NCBI RefSeq assembly: GCF_000721495.1
Contig: NZ_JOHY01000041.1
Coordinates: forward strand, 1 to 64,000
Source: Streptomyces sp. NRRL F-5123
Lineage (GTDB): Bacteria; Actinomycetota; Actinomycetes; Streptomycetales; Streptomycetaceae
DNA length: 64,000 nucleotides
Direction: 5' to 3'
How positions within the stretch are numbered: position 1 is the first letter of the stretch; the number at the start of each line of letters is the position of its first letter. Below the pieces are notes generated by a model. The model was not told the DNA's origin, did no database searches, and saw only the letters and a list, made by a program, of their open reading frames with translations. A program made the translations under genes and the position numbers. Shown here piece after piece: positions 22,094 to 31,473 of this stretch.

Positions 22094-22651
22094 ATGACCG
22101 ACACCGCGCGGGCGCGCAAGCTGGCCGACCGCATCCGGGTCGTGGTCGCCGAGACCCTGCAGCGGCGGATCAAGGACCCGCGGCTGGGCTACGTGACGAT
22201 CACCGACACCCGGGTCACCGGCGACCTGCGGGAGGCGACGGTCTTCTACACGGTCTACGGCGACGACGAGGAGCGGGCCGCCTCCGCCGCGGCCCTGGAG
22301 AGCGCCAAGGGCGTGCTGCGGTCCGAGGTCGGGCGGCAGACCGGGGTGCGCTTCACGCCCACCCTCGCCTTCGTGGCCGACGCCCTGCCGGACAACGCGC
22401 GCACCATCGACGACCTGCTCGCGAAGGCGCGGGCGGCCGACGCGGAGGTCCGCAAGACCGCCACGGACGCGCAGTACGCCGGAGACGCGGACCCGTACCG
22501 CAAACCCGCGGACGCGGATCTCGACGACGACGAGCCGGAGGAGTCGGACGGCGCCGAGGGTTCTGCGGGTGCCGAGGGTGCCGAGGGTGCCCAGGGTGCT
22601 GAGGACGCTGAGGGCTCCGCCGGTTCCGAGGGCGGTACGTCGCAGGCATGA
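22094..22651 (+). CDS. rbfA: 30S ribosome-binding factor RbfA
   Basis: 185 residues from ATG 22094, preceded by a purine-rich AGAGAGAGAAGAAG. RbfA is a cold-shock 30S maturation factor with a KH-like fold: [46 protein letters not shown] and [17 protein letters not shown] are all present. The C-terminal 55 residues are a disordered Ala/Gly/Glu/Asp tail with imperfect tandem GAEG units encoded by a 9-base repeat. The stop overlaps the truB start (ATGA). Confidence 0.95.
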   Translation: MTDTARARKLADRIRVVVAETLQRRIKDPRLGYVTITDTRVTGDLREATVFYTVYGDDEERAASAAALESAKGVLRSEVGRQTGVRFTPTLAFVADALPDNARTIDDLLAKARAADAEVRKTATDAQYAGDADPYRKPADADLDDDEPEESDGAEGSAGAEGAEGAQGAEDAEGSAGSEGGTSQA

Positions 22652-23550
22652 CGCGTCCCCCCGCCCCGTCCGGGCTCGTCGTCGTCGACAAGCCGGGCGG
22701 GCTCACCTCGCACGGCGTGGTCTCCCGGCTGCGCCGCTTCGCAGGCACCCGCCGGGTCGGCCACGCCGGCACACTCGACCCCATGGCCACTGGCGTGCTC
22801 GTCGTCGGCGTGGAGAAGGCCACCCGGCTGCTCGGCCACCTCGCGCTGACCGAGAAGGAGTACGCCGCCACCATCCGGCTCGGCCAGGCCACCGTCACCG
22901 ACGACGCGGAGGGCGAGGTCACCGCATCCGCGCCGCCCGCAGCCGTCGCGGCGGTCACCCGTGAAGCCGTCGACGCGGGAATCGCCGCGCTCACCGGGCC
23001 GATCCAGCAGGTCCCGTCGAAGGTCAGCGCGATCAAGGTCAACGGCGTGCGGTCCTACACCCGGGTGCGGGAGGGCGAGGAGTTCGAGCTCGCGGCGCGG
23101 CCGGTGACCGTGCACTCCTTCACCGTCCAGGACGTGCGGCCCGGCGCGCCGGACGAGGGTGTCCTCGACCTGGACGTCACGGTCGTCTGCTCGTCGGGTA
23201 CGTACATCCGCGCGCTGGCCCGTGACCTGGGAGCGGGCCTCGGCGTCGGCGGCCACCTCACGGCACTGCGCCGCACGCGGGTCGGCCCCTACGACCTGAG
23301 CGGTGCGCGCACCCTCGACGAGCTGGCCGACTCCTTCGCCGTCCTCCCCCTGGAGGACGCCGCGGCCGCCGCCTTCCCCCGTTGGGACGTCGATCCCGCA
23401 CAGGCGCAGCTCCTCTCCCACGGGGTCCGCATCGCCGTCCCCGAGCTCCCCCCCGGCCCGACCGCCGCGTTCGCCCCCGACGGCCGCCTGCTGGCCCTCG
23501 TCGAACCTCACGACGGCCAGGCCCGCATCCTCGCGGGCTTCCCCTCCTGA
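22648..23550 (+). CDS. truB: tRNA pseudouridine(55) synthase
   Basis: 300 residues. TruB makes the universal pseudouridine 55 in the T-loop of tRNA. The catalytic aspartate D44 lies in [54 protein letters not shown] and [14 protein letters not shown] are further family motifs. The C-terminal region corresponds to the PUA-like domain. Start overlaps rbfA by four bases. A 579-base repeat-rich gap follows. Confidence 0.96.
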   Translation: MTRPPAPSGLVVVDKPGGLTSHGVVSRLRRFAGTRRVGHAGTLDPMATGVLVVGVEKATRLLGHLALTEKEYAATIRLGQATVTDDAEGEVTASAPPAAVAAVTREAVDAGIAALTGPIQQVPSKVSAIKVNGVRSYTRVREGEEFELAARPVTVHSFTVQDVRPGAPDEGVLDLDVTVVCSSGTYIRALARDLGAGLGVGGHLTALRRTRVGPYDLSGARTLDELADSFAVLPLEDAAAAAFPRWDVDPAQAQLLSHGVRIAVPELPPGPTAAFAPDGRLLALVEPHDGQARILAGFPS

Positions 23551-23609
23551 CGGCGGGGGCTCGCCCCGGGGCGCCACTTGCGGATGTTGCCGCGCCCTTG
23601 CGCCGGTGG

Positions 23610-23914
23610 GGTTGCGCGCGCCGTTCCCCGCGTCCCTGACGGATCACGCCCTCCGCCGGGGGCAGCGCCCGGCAAGGGCGCGGGGAACCGTGAGACAAGC
23701 CCCCGCCCGCGGAAAGGCGCGACACCGCTGCAAGCGGCACCCCGACGCGAAAGGGCGCGGGGGAACTACGCGCGCAACCATCCTCGTGGCGAAGGTTCCG
23801 CGACGGCGAGTCGTGGCAGCCCGCGGCTCCGGGGCCGGCTCCGGCAGGGGCAGCGCTCATCGGCGCGGGCCGAGCGTTTTGCAGGGGCGCGGGGAATTCC
23901 GCGCGCGCAACCCC
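23610..23914. repeat. Cluster of four REP-like intergenic repeats
   Basis: The 579-base gap after truB (23551-24129) contains four copies of a sequence related to AGGGGCGCGGGGAA(C/T) followed by CGCGCGCAACC. Copies in forward orientation are at about 23674-23705, 23751-23783 and 23882-23914; one is reversed at 23610-23637. No credible gene is seen in the gap. This family of GC-rich intergenic repeats is common in Streptomyces. Reverse and forward copies can pair into long hairpins and may act as a transcription end for truB. Confidence 0.65.
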
Positions 23915-24129
23915 CACCGGCAGACGGCCGCGGTAAGGCCGCGCCAGGCACTCCGGGGCCCCAGCGGCGGAGCGGGAAGGCGGCAGCCCCCCGAATGGCG
24001 GAGCGCGCGGTGCGAAACCGCGGCGCACAGGTGGCGTTACCCCCTGCGACCGTCGCCCTGCGACACCGCGCCCCGTACCGTCGAAGCGGGACGAACTGGG
24101 CACGGCGGTACGGGGGAGGCGACGCCCGA

Positions 24130-27100
24130 ATGACGGCGGCAGCAGCGGCAGCTGCGAAAGGCGGCGGACCGGACGCCGCGCTGATCCGGGTGTGCGACCT
24201 CGCGGGCCGCCCCCGCGGCACCGGCTTCCTCGCCGACGGCGTCGGCACGATGGTGACCAGCCACGAGGCCGTCGACGGCCTCGCCCGCCTCGTCCTGCAC
24301 GCTCCGGGCGGCCGGCTCTGCCTGGCGGAGTCCGCCGCGATCACCCCGCTGCCCGAGCAGGGCCTCGCACTGGTGGCCACCGAGGGCCTGGGTGTGCCGC
24401 CGCTCCCGATCGCGACGGGCGGCCCGGCCCACCCCGATGGGCGGATACGGGTACGGCTGCCGCACCGCACGGACGGCGCGGTCATCGGCACGGCCGCGGT
24501 GACCTATACCGCGACCGACCGCTTCCACCTGATCGAGGACGTCTACGAACTCGCCCTGAACGGCGCCGACATGAGCCGGGTCGCACCGCAGGCCTCGGGC
24601 GCGCCGGTGATCGACGCGGCGACCGGCGCGGTGCTCGGCGTCGTCGCGACGGCGCTGCACACCGGTCACCGGGCCGCGGGTTTCGCGCTGCGGCTGCGCC
24701 CCGCGTGCGCCCCGCCCGCCCTCGCCGGTCTGCTGGACCGCAACGCCGTGACCGTGCCCGGCTACGGACCGCACCTCAATCTCGCGGGCGCCCTGCAGCT
24801 CACCGCGACCTCGGTCGGCACGGCAACCGGCCCGGGGGAGTGGCGCGAGCCCGTCGCGCGGCCCGACGTGGCCGGAGCGCTCCAGGATTTCCTCGCACCG
24901 GGCGACGACGCCCCGCTGGTGCTGGGACTGGTCGGCGAGCCGGGCAGCGGCCGCAGCACCGAGCTGGCCCGGCTCGCCGCCCGGCGGGCCCGCGGCCCGC
25001 TGCCCGCGCCGACCGTGTGGCTGCGCGGCGCCGAACTGCGGCCCGCGGACGGCGGGGTGCGGGACGCGGTCGAGCGCTCGCTGCGCACCGCCGCCCGTAT
25101 CGTCGGCGCCGCGGCGTCCGGCGAGCCGGCGTACGCGTCGCCCGACGCCGTCGCCGGACTGGCCCGGGCCGCGGGCCGCCCGCTGCTGATCCTGCTGGAC
25201 GCGCCGGAGGAGATGCCGCCGGTGCTGGCGCACGCGCTGGCCGACTGGGCGGCGGGCACCGCGGGCTGGCTGCGCGCGGGGAACGCCCGGCTGGTCGTCG
25301 CCTGCCGCCCGGAGTTCTGGGACAGTGCCGGCCGGCTGCTCCCGCCCGCGCTGCTGTACCGGCCGGCGGGCGTGCCGAACGAGCCGGGCGCCCCCGTGCT
25401 GCCCCCCTGCCTGCGGCTCGGCGACCTGGACGGCGCGCAGGCCGCGGCCGCCCGCGTGCGCTACGGCGTCCCCGAGGGCGCCCTGGACGAGGCGGACGCC
25501 GTGCACCCGCTGACGCTGCGCCTGCTGTCCGAGGTGCGGGCGGCCCTGCCGGAGGACGCGGGCGGCAGCCCCTCCCGGGCGGAGGTCTTCGCCGCGCACC
25601 TCGACCTGGTGTGCCTGCGCATCGCGGTACGGCTCGCGGCCGCCGCCGAGCCACCGGTACGGGGCGGCGGGGTGCGGCGGCTGGCCGCGCGGGTCGCCGG
25701 ACAGGTCCACGAGGCGGCCAGGCGCTGCCTCGGCCCCGGGCAGGGCGAGCTGGACCGGGAGGCCTTCGAGGAGCTCTTCCCGTGGCGTACGGGCTGGGCC
25801 TCGGCCGTACTGACCGAGGGCCTGCTCGTGCCCGCGGGCGCGGGCTACCGCTTCGCCCACGAGGAGGCCGCCGACTGGCTGCAGGCCCTGCACCTGGACC
25901 TCGACGCGGCCTTGCACGCCCTGGTGCACCGCTGGTTCGCGCTGCCGGCCGCGGCCCCTGCCGAGGCGCCCGTCCGGCTGCCGTCCCGCCCCGCGGCCCG
26001 TGCCGGGCAACCGCCGCCGGTGCCGCCCGCCCCGCCCGTCGCGCCGCCGTCGGCGCCCCGCTCCCTGCCGGTGCCGCGGCACCGTGCGGGCCCGGTGGTG
26101 CAGGCGCTGCTCGCGGCGCCGCCGGACGCGCTGGGCCGGCATCTGGCGGGCCTGCTCCAGGCACTGGACCGGCGAACCCCGCCACCCACCCGCTGCACGC
26201 CGCGCAAGCCCGCGATGCCGGCTGCGCCCGTCCCCGGACTCGACCTCGACGCGGACACCGTCCCCCACCCCCGCGCGCCCCGCCCCGTGCGCCCCGAGGC
26301 TCCCGCCGCCCCGCACGGCGTGCCCGCATGGCTGGCCCGGGGCATCGAGGGCGGCCCGCCGGCCCGCCCCGCACGGCGTGCACACCGTGGCGGCCGGACG
26401 CAGGAGCCACCGCCCTGGCCCGGCTGGGGCTCGCCGGGGCCGGGAGGCCGCCCGGCAGGACGGGCGTGGGGGCTGCCGCACGGCGACCCTGCCGTGTCCG
26501 CGCCGGGCGGCACGGACGACCCGAGCGGCGAGGGCGTGACCCTCGCCGGGCCCGGTACGGCGGCATGGCGGCCCGCGGGCCGGGGACATCCCGGCGCCGA
26601 TCCGCACGCCGCGCCGCCCGCAGCGTGGCGGCAGGGCGGCGAGCCCGGCGGGTGGCCGGAGGAGGTGGTACCCGCGGGACGGGTCGCCGTGCCGGGACCG
26701 GCCGAGCGGCAGGGCGACGCCCTGTGGTGGGCGGCGCATCTGCTGCGCGAGGTGCTGCTGCGGCTGCCCGACGCCGAGGTCTGCCTCGACGTGCTGCGCG
26801 ACCTGGCCGCGCGCGTCGCGGTGCGGGCGGTCGAGCGCGGCGGCTTCACCCCGGAAGGCATGGGCGGCCTCGGCGACTTCGGGCCGTGGTTCTGGCGCCG
26901 GGTCCGGCTGCCGCTCGCCGAGCGCCTCGACCTGCTGCGTCTGCTGCTCCCCGCCGACGGGCCGCCGGGCAGCCCGTCCGGCGGCCGGACCGGAAGTGCC
27001 GCCGGCGGCACGGACCGTACCGACCGCTTCCTGACCGCCGTCGCCGACCTGCTGTGCGCGACGCCCGCCGCGGTACTGCCCGTCGTGTGCGGCTGGTTCG

Positions 27101-28233
27101 ACGACGACCGCCCGCTCCAGGCGCCGCCGGGCATGCCGGGGCCCCGGCTGACCGTGGCCTCCGCGGCGCAGGCCCTGCTGCACACCCACCGCGGGCTCGC
27201 CGTGGACGACCTGACCGAGGCCCTTGTCGCCGCCGCTCACCCCTGCGCCGACGAACTGCTCGCCGCCCTCGCCGAGGACGAGCCGTCGGCGGTGTGCAGG
27301 GCCGTGGACCGCTGGGCGCACGACCCGCGCCCCGTGCGCCACGCCGCGGCCGCCGCGTACGGGCCGCGTACGGCGCTCGCCGTCCGCTCCGGCGCCGACC
27401 AGGAGCTGCTCCGCTACGCCGCCCTCGCCATCCTGTCCCGCCCCGGCGACGCCTCGCTGCACGGCGCGGCACTCGGCATGCTCGTCCGGGACCCGGCCAC
27501 CCGCGGCCGCCACCTGCCCGCCGCGCTCGACCGCTTCGCTGCCGCCGACCCCCGGCTGCCAGCCGCTGCCCTCGCCGCGGCCCTGCCAACCCACCCCGAG
27601 CCGGTGCTCGCCGCCTTCCGGACCCGGTTGCGGTCCGCGCTGCCCGACCGCGACGAGGCGGACCTCCTGGCGGAGCTGGCCGCCGTGACCGAGCCGGCGC
27701 TCGCGCGCCGGACGGCCGCGATGGTCCAGGACCACCTGCGCTACCGCCCGGCCGGCGCGGCGGGGGCCGCCCGCTTCCTGGACGTGCGGCTCGAACAGGG
27801 CCCCGGCGTCCGATCCGTCGTTCTGCCACTCACCACAGCGCTGCTGCGCGAGCACTCCGCCCCCGTACGCGGCGCCCTCGTCGCTGTCCTGGCCGCACCG
27901 GGAAGCCATCTGTCCCGCCCGCTGCGGCAGGAGCTGCTGGACGTCGCGCTGGAGACCGAGCGCGACCCCGACGTGCTCGACGCGCTCCTGACCGCGGCGG
28001 TCGGCGGTGCGGGCCGCCGGCCCCCGCCCCTCACCCACGATCTGGTCCGCCGGGTCGCCCTGCTGCTCGGCCGCACTCCGGAAGGGGCCGCGCGCTTTGA
28101 CCGCCGCGTCGTCGAACTGGCCCTCACCACCCCCGATTTCGCGCGGCTCCTGCTGACCTGGCTCACCGACACGGCCATCTGGGACCCGCTCCTCGGCCCC
28201 AGCGCCCGCCGCCGCCTCGCCCGCACCCCGTGA
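24130..28233 (+). CDS. Trypsin-like domain / P-loop NTPase / helical-repeat protein
   Basis: 1367 residues from ATG 24130, with GGGGGAGG about ten bases upstream. Domain 1 (about 15-215) resembles a trypsin-like fold: FLADGVGTMVTSHEAVDG carries the expected His (H45) and ASGAPVID the expected Ser (S156); the usual Asp in the DLAL strand reads QGLAL, so proteolysis is doubtful. Domain 2 (about 250-620) is an NTPase with GEPGSGRST (269-277), Arg replacing the P-loop Lys, a Walker B LLILLD (352-357) and RLVVACRPEFW. A Pro/Gly-rich linker (about 620-860) precedes a HEAT-like helical C-terminus. This layout matches the protease-STAND type conflict/signalling proteins. It lies between truB and ribF. 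Confidence 0.75.
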   Translation: MTAAAAAAAKGGGPDAALIRVCDLAGRPRGTGFLADGVGTMVTSHEAVDGLARLVLHAPGGRLCLAESAAITPLPEQGLALVATEGLGVPPLPIATGGPAHPDGRIRVRLPHRTDGAVIGTAAVTYTATDRFHLIEDVYELALNGADMSRVAPQASGAPVIDAATGAVLGVVATALHTGHRAAGFALRLRPACAPPALAGLLDRNAVTVPGYGPHLNLAGALQLTATSVGTATGPGEWREPVARPDVAGALQDFLAPGDDAPLVLGLVGEPGSGRSTELARLAARRARGPLPAPTVWLRGAELRPADGGVRDAVERSLRTAARIVGAAASGEPAYASPDAVAGLARAAGRPLLILLDAPEEMPPVLAHALADWAAGTAGWLRAGNARLVVACRPEFWDSAGRLLPPALLYRPAGVPNEPGAPVLPPCLRLGDLDGAQAAAARVRYGVPEGALDEADAVHPLTLRLLSEVRAALPEDAGGSPSRAEVFAAHLDLVCLRIAVRLAAAAEPPVRGGGVRRLAARVAGQVHEAARRCLGPGQGELDREAFEELFPWRTGWASAVLTEGLLVPAGAGYRFAHEEAADWLQALHLDLDAALHALVHRWFALPAAAPAEAPVRLPSRPAARAGQPPPVPPAPPVAPPSAPRSLPVPRHRAGPVVQALLAAPPDALGRHLAGLLQALDRRTPPPTRCTPRKPAMPAAPVPGLDLDADTVPHPRAPRPVRPEAPAAPHGVPAWLARGIEGGPPARPARRAHRGGRTQEPPPWPGWGSPGPGGRPAGRAWGLPHGDPAVSAPGGTDDPSGEGVTLAGPGTAAWRPAGRGHPGADPHAAPPAAWRQGGEPGGWPEEVVPAGRVAVPGPAERQGDALWWAAHLLREVLLRLPDAEVCLDVLRDLAARVAVRAVERGGFTPEGMGGLGDFGPWFWRRVRLPLAERLDLLRLLLPADGPPGSPSGGRTGSAAGGTDRTDRFLTAVADLLCATPAAVLPVVCGWFDDDRPLQAPPGMPGPRLTVASAAQALLHTHRGLAVDDLTEALVAAAHPCADELLAALAEDEPSAVCRAVDRWAHDPRPVRHAAAAAYGPRTALAVRSGADQELLRYAALAILSRPGDASLHGAALGMLVRDPATRGRHLPAALDRFAAADPRLPAAALAAALPTHPEPVLAAFRTRLRSALPDRDEADLLAELAAVTEPALARRTAAMVQDHLRYRPAGAAGAARFLDVRLEQGPGVRSVVLPLTTALLREHSAPVRGALVAVLAAPGSHLSRPLRQELLDVALETERDPDVLDALLTAAVGGAGRRPPPLTHDLVRRVALLLGRTPEGAARFDRRVVELALTTPDFARLLLTWLTDTAIWDPLLGPSARRRLARTP

Positions 28234-28398
28234 CCCGCCGGGCAGCACGCGCCGCGTAGGGCCGCCCCGCGCGGCGGATGTGTGCGGAATCGCGAGCCCC
28301 CGCCCAGGGGGGACGCGCGCCTGCGGCCACCGGCATGGCAGTCTTGGCCTTGCAGAAAAATGAGACTCAGTGATTCAGCGAGGAAGCGGAGCGTCAAG

Positions 28399-29385
28399 GT
28401 GCAGCGCTGGCGGGGATTGGATGACGTTCCCGGTGACTGGGGGCGCTGCGTCGTCACCATCGGTTCCTACGACGGAGTCCACCGCGGCCATCAGCTGATC
28501 ATGGGCCGCGCGGTGCAGCGGGCGCACGAGCTGGGGATTCCGTCGGTGGTCGTGACCTTCGACCCGCACCCGAGCGAGGTCGTCCGGCCGGGCAGCCACC
28601 CGCCGCTGCTCTCCGCCCACCACCACCGCGCCGAGCTGGTCGCCGCCCTCGGTGTGGACGCCCTGCTGATCCTCCCCTTCACCAGCGAGTTCTCCCAGCT
28701 GTCGCCGAGCGACTTCATCCGCACCGTCCTGGTGGACGGCCTGCACGCCCGCCATGTCGTGGAGGGCCCCAACTTCCGCTTCGGCCACAAGGCGGCCGGC
28801 GACGTGGAGTTCCTCTCCGCGCTCGGCCTGAAGTACGACTACGAGCTGGAGGTCGTCGACCTGTACGTGCGCGGCGAGGCGGGCGGCGGCGAACCCTTCT
28901 CCTCCTCCCTGACCCGGCGGCTGATCGGCGCAGGCGACGTCGAGGGCGCCGCCGAGGTGCTGGGTCGCCCGCACCGCGTCGAGGGCGTCGTCGTCCGGGG
29001 CGCGCAGCGCGGCCGCGACCTCGGCTACCCGACGGCCAACGTCGAGACGCTGCCGCACACCGCCATCCCCGCCGACGGCGTCTACGCGGGCTGGCTGCGG
29101 GTCGGCGACGAAGCCATGCCCGCCGCGATCTCGGTCGGCACCAACCCCACCTTCGACGGCACCGCCCGGACCGTCGAGGCCTACGCCATCGACCGCGTGG
29201 ACCTGGACCTCTACGGCCTGCACGTCGCCGTCGACTTCCTCACCTACCTGCGAGGCATGGAGAAGTTCGACACGATCGAGGCGCTGCTGGAGCGGATGGC
29301 CGACGACGTGAAGCGGGCCCGCGACCTCGTCACCGCCGCCGAACAGGCCAAGGACCCCGCCGCGGAGGGCCCGCTCCCCGCCTGA
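28399..29385 (+). CDS. ribF: Bifunctional riboflavin kinase / FAD synthetase
   Basis: 328 residues from GTG 28399 with GAGGAAGCGGAG upstream. RibF phosphorylates riboflavin to FMN and adenylylates it to FAD. The N-terminal nucleotidyltransferase has VTIGSYDGVHRGHQ (most homologues have Phe in place of this Tyr), TFDPHPSEV and GPNFRFGHKAAG; the C-terminal kinase has GRDLGYPTANV and VGTNPTFDG. It closes the rimP-ribF group. It ends 18 bases from the convergent response-regulator stop. Confidence 0.96.
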   Translation: MQRWRGLDDVPGDWGRCVVTIGSYDGVHRGHQLIMGRAVQRAHELGIPSVVVTFDPHPSEVVRPGSHPPLLSAHHHRAELVAALGVDALLILPFTSEFSQLSPSDFIRTVLVDGLHARHVVEGPNFRFGHKAAGDVEFLSALGLKYDYELEVVDLYVRGEAGGGEPFSSSLTRRLIGAGDVEGAAEVLGRPHRVEGVVVRGAQRGRDLGYPTANVETLPHTAIPADGVYAGWLRVGDEAMPAAISVGTNPTFDGTARTVEAYAIDRVDLDLYGLHVAVDFLTYLRGMEKFDTIEALLERMADDVKRARDLVTAAEQAKDPAAEGPLPA

Positions 29386-29403
29386 CCGCATCCGGCGGCC
29401 GGC

Positions 29404-30144
29404 TCAGGCCGGGTGGACCAGCCGTGACTCGTAGGCGAAGACCACCGCCTGCACCCGGTCCCGCAGCTCCAACTTGACCAGGATCCGGCTGAAGTGCGTC
29501 TTCACCGTAGCCTCCGCCAGATGCAGCGAGGCCGCGATCTCGGTGTTGGACAGGCCCCGGCCGACCTCTACCAGCACCTCGCGCTCCCGGGCGGTGAGCC
29601 GCGCCAACCGCTCGGCACTCTCCTGTCCCTCCGCCCCGCCCGGCGCGGGCAGCTGGTGGGCGAAGTGCTCCAGCAGCCGCCGGGTGATGCGCGGCGCCAC
29701 CACTGCGTCACCCGCGGCCACCGAGCGGATCGCAGTCAGCAGCTCCTCGGGCAGCGCGTTCTTCAGCAGGAACCCGGACGCCCCGGCGCGCAGCCCCGCG
29801 AACGCGTACTCGTCCAGGTCGAAGGTCGTCAGGATCAGCACCCTCGACTCCGGGCAGCTCTCGACGATCCGCGCCGTCGCCTCGATACCGTCGGTACCGG
29901 GCATCCGGACGTCCATCAGCACCACGTCCGGACGCAGCTGCTGCGCCATTCGCACCGCCTGCGCCCCGTCGCCGGCCTCGCCTACCGCCGCCATGTCGTC
30001 CTGCGCGTCGAGTACCATCGTGAAGGCCATCCGCAGCAATGGCTCGTCGTCGACCAGCAGTACCCGGATCGCCGGGTCCGCCCTCCGGATCGTGTTGGAA
30101 ACGCCCGCGTGCCCCACGGCCGGCGGCGCTGATTCTGCGGTCAC
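29404..30144 (-). CDS. NarL/LuxR-family response regulator
   Basis: 246 residues, GTG start with GGAGGAG upstream. Receiver domain: acidic pair in VLLVDDEP, phospho-acceptor D78 in VVLMDVRMPG, switch Thr in LILTTF and K128 in FLLKNA. C-terminal LuxR-type helix-turn-helix: LTAREREVLVEVGRGLSNTEIA then ATVKTHFSRILVKL. The kinase stop overlaps its start (GTGA), so the pair is co-translated. The likely target is the adjacent ABC exporter operon. Confidence 0.95.
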   Translation of the reverse strand: MTAESAPPAVGHAGVSNTIRRADPAIRVLLVDDEPLLRMAFTMVLDAQDDMAAVGEAGDGAQAVRMAQQLRPDVVLMDVRMPGTDGIEATARIVESCPESRVLILTTFDLDEYAFAGLRAGASGFLLKNALPEELLTAIRSVAAGDAVVAPRITRRLLEHFAHQLPAPGGAEGQESAERLARLTAREREVLVEVGRGLSNTEIAASLHLAEATVKTHFSRILVKLELRDRVQAVVFAYESRLVHPA

Positions 30145-31463
30145 AACTCCTCCGGAGTCGTCAGAGTGAGAACGGCCGCCACCTGCCAGCCACCGCCGGG
30201 CAGCGGCCCGGCCGTCAGACGCCCGCCGTACACCGCGGCGCGTTCCCGCATCCCGTGCAGCCCATGTCCCGCGGGCCGCCCCGGGTCGGGCACAGGTCCG
30301 GCACCGGCGCCGTCATCGGTCACCGTCACCGTCACCTCCTCCGGCGCACAGCCGATCCGTACATCGGCCCGGGCCTTCGCCGGCGCGTGCTTGAGCGTAT
30401 TGGTCAGGGCCTCCTGCACCAGCCGGTAGACCGTCAGTTGCGCCGCCGCCGGAACCGGCGCCGGATCACCCGTCACGCTCAACCGGGTGGGCAGCCCCGC
30501 CGCCCGCACCTGCTCGACCAGCGCCGGGAGCCGGCCGATGCCCGGCATCGGGTGCCGCAGCGCGTCCGGCTCGTCAGCCCGCAGCACCCCGAGAAAGCGC
30601 CGCATGTCCGTGATGGCCTGCCGTCCGGTTGCCGACACCTGCCGCATCGCGCCCGCCGCCCGCTCCGGCGACTGCCGCTGCGCGAAGGCCGCACCGTCCG
30701 CGAGCGCCACCATGACCGACAGGTTGTGCGTCACGATGTCGTGCATCTCCCGAGCGATCCTGGCCCGCTCCCCGGCCACCGCCAGCTGAGCCTGCTGGTC
30801 CCGCTCCCGCTCCAACCGCACCGCCCGGTCCTCCAGCGCCGCCAGCCTGTCCCGCCGGCTGCGCATGTTCAGCCCGAGCACCATCGCCGCGGTCGCCATC
30901 GCCGACAGCGACACGAACGTCCCTGCGCCCCGGTCGTGCACCGACCACCGCAGCGTGGCCAGCAGGACGCCGAACTCCAGCATGCCGAAGGCCAGCAGCG
31001 TACGGCGCCGAGTGCTGTAGGCGGCCACCGCGTAAAGCGCCAGCAGCAGCGTGACGTCGGTCGGGATCCGCACATCGCACGCCCACTGGGCGAAGGCTGC
31101 CCCCGCGATGCAGCAGAACACCGTCATCGGCGCCCGTCGTCGCCACACCAGCGGCAGCACCAGCGCAGCGTGCAACGGCACGAGCAGCGCCGGCTCGTGG
31201 CCGATGGGCCCGCGCAGTGCCGCCACCGTGGCCATGAACAGCCCCGTCGCCAGCACCGCGTCCACCGCCGCGGGCGACAACCGCAGCCACGACCCGACCC
31301 ACGCGTAGCCCTCCCGGGCCACCCGCTCCGCCCACGACATCGCCTGCCCCACGGCGCCCTCGCGCTGCCACCGCTGCCGGCCCACGGCCCGGAAAGACCC
31401 GCCGCCCGGCTCCTCCGCCTTCCATGGGGCGGTACCGCTGGAGGCGGGCGGTGCGACTGTCAT
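30141..31463 (-). CDS. Sensor histidine kinase (DesK/NarX-like, HisKA_3)
   Basis: 440 residues from ATG 31463, preceded by GAGGG. The N-terminal third has about five membrane segments (residues 65-195) with almost no extracellular domain, as in intramembrane-sensing kinases. The phospho-acceptor H241 lies in RIAREMHDIVTHNLS (HisKA_3). The ATPase domain has LVQEALTNTLKHA and DDGAGAGP and HGLHGMRERAAVYGG. It begins ten bases after the permease stop and overlaps the regulator start, so the exporter and two-component system form one operon. Confidence 0.93.
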   Translation of the reverse strand: MTVAPPASSGTAPWKAEEPGGGSFRAVGRQRWQREGAVGQAMSWAERVAREGYAWVGSWLRLSPAAVDAVLATGLFMATVAALRGPIGHEPALLVPLHAALVLPLVWRRRAPMTVFCCIAGAAFAQWACDVRIPTDVTLLLALYAVAAYSTRRRTLLAFGMLEFGVLLATLRWSVHDRGAGTFVSLSAMATAAMVLGLNMRSRRDRLAALEDRAVRLERERDQQAQLAVAGERARIAREMHDIVTHNLSVMVALADGAAFAQRQSPERAAGAMRQVSATGRQAITDMRRFLGVLRADEPDALRHPMPGIGRLPALVEQVRAAGLPTRLSVTGDPAPVPAAAQLTVYRLVQEALTNTLKHAPAKARADVRIGCAPEEVTVTVTDDGAGAGPVPDPGRPAGHGLHGMRERAAVYGGRLTAGPLPGGGWQVAAVLTLTTPEEL

Positions 31464-31473
31464 GGCGCCGCCC

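Noticed and set aside
24037..28248. Open frame of about 1400 codons antisense to the protease-like gene
   Set aside because: Composition is Arg/Gly/Gln-rich without motifs; the plus strand holds clear P-loop and protease-like motifs and the normal codon-position GC pattern.
28300..28380. Promoter-like TTGCAG with an A-rich patch before ribF
   Set aside because: No matching -10 at proper spacing could be found.
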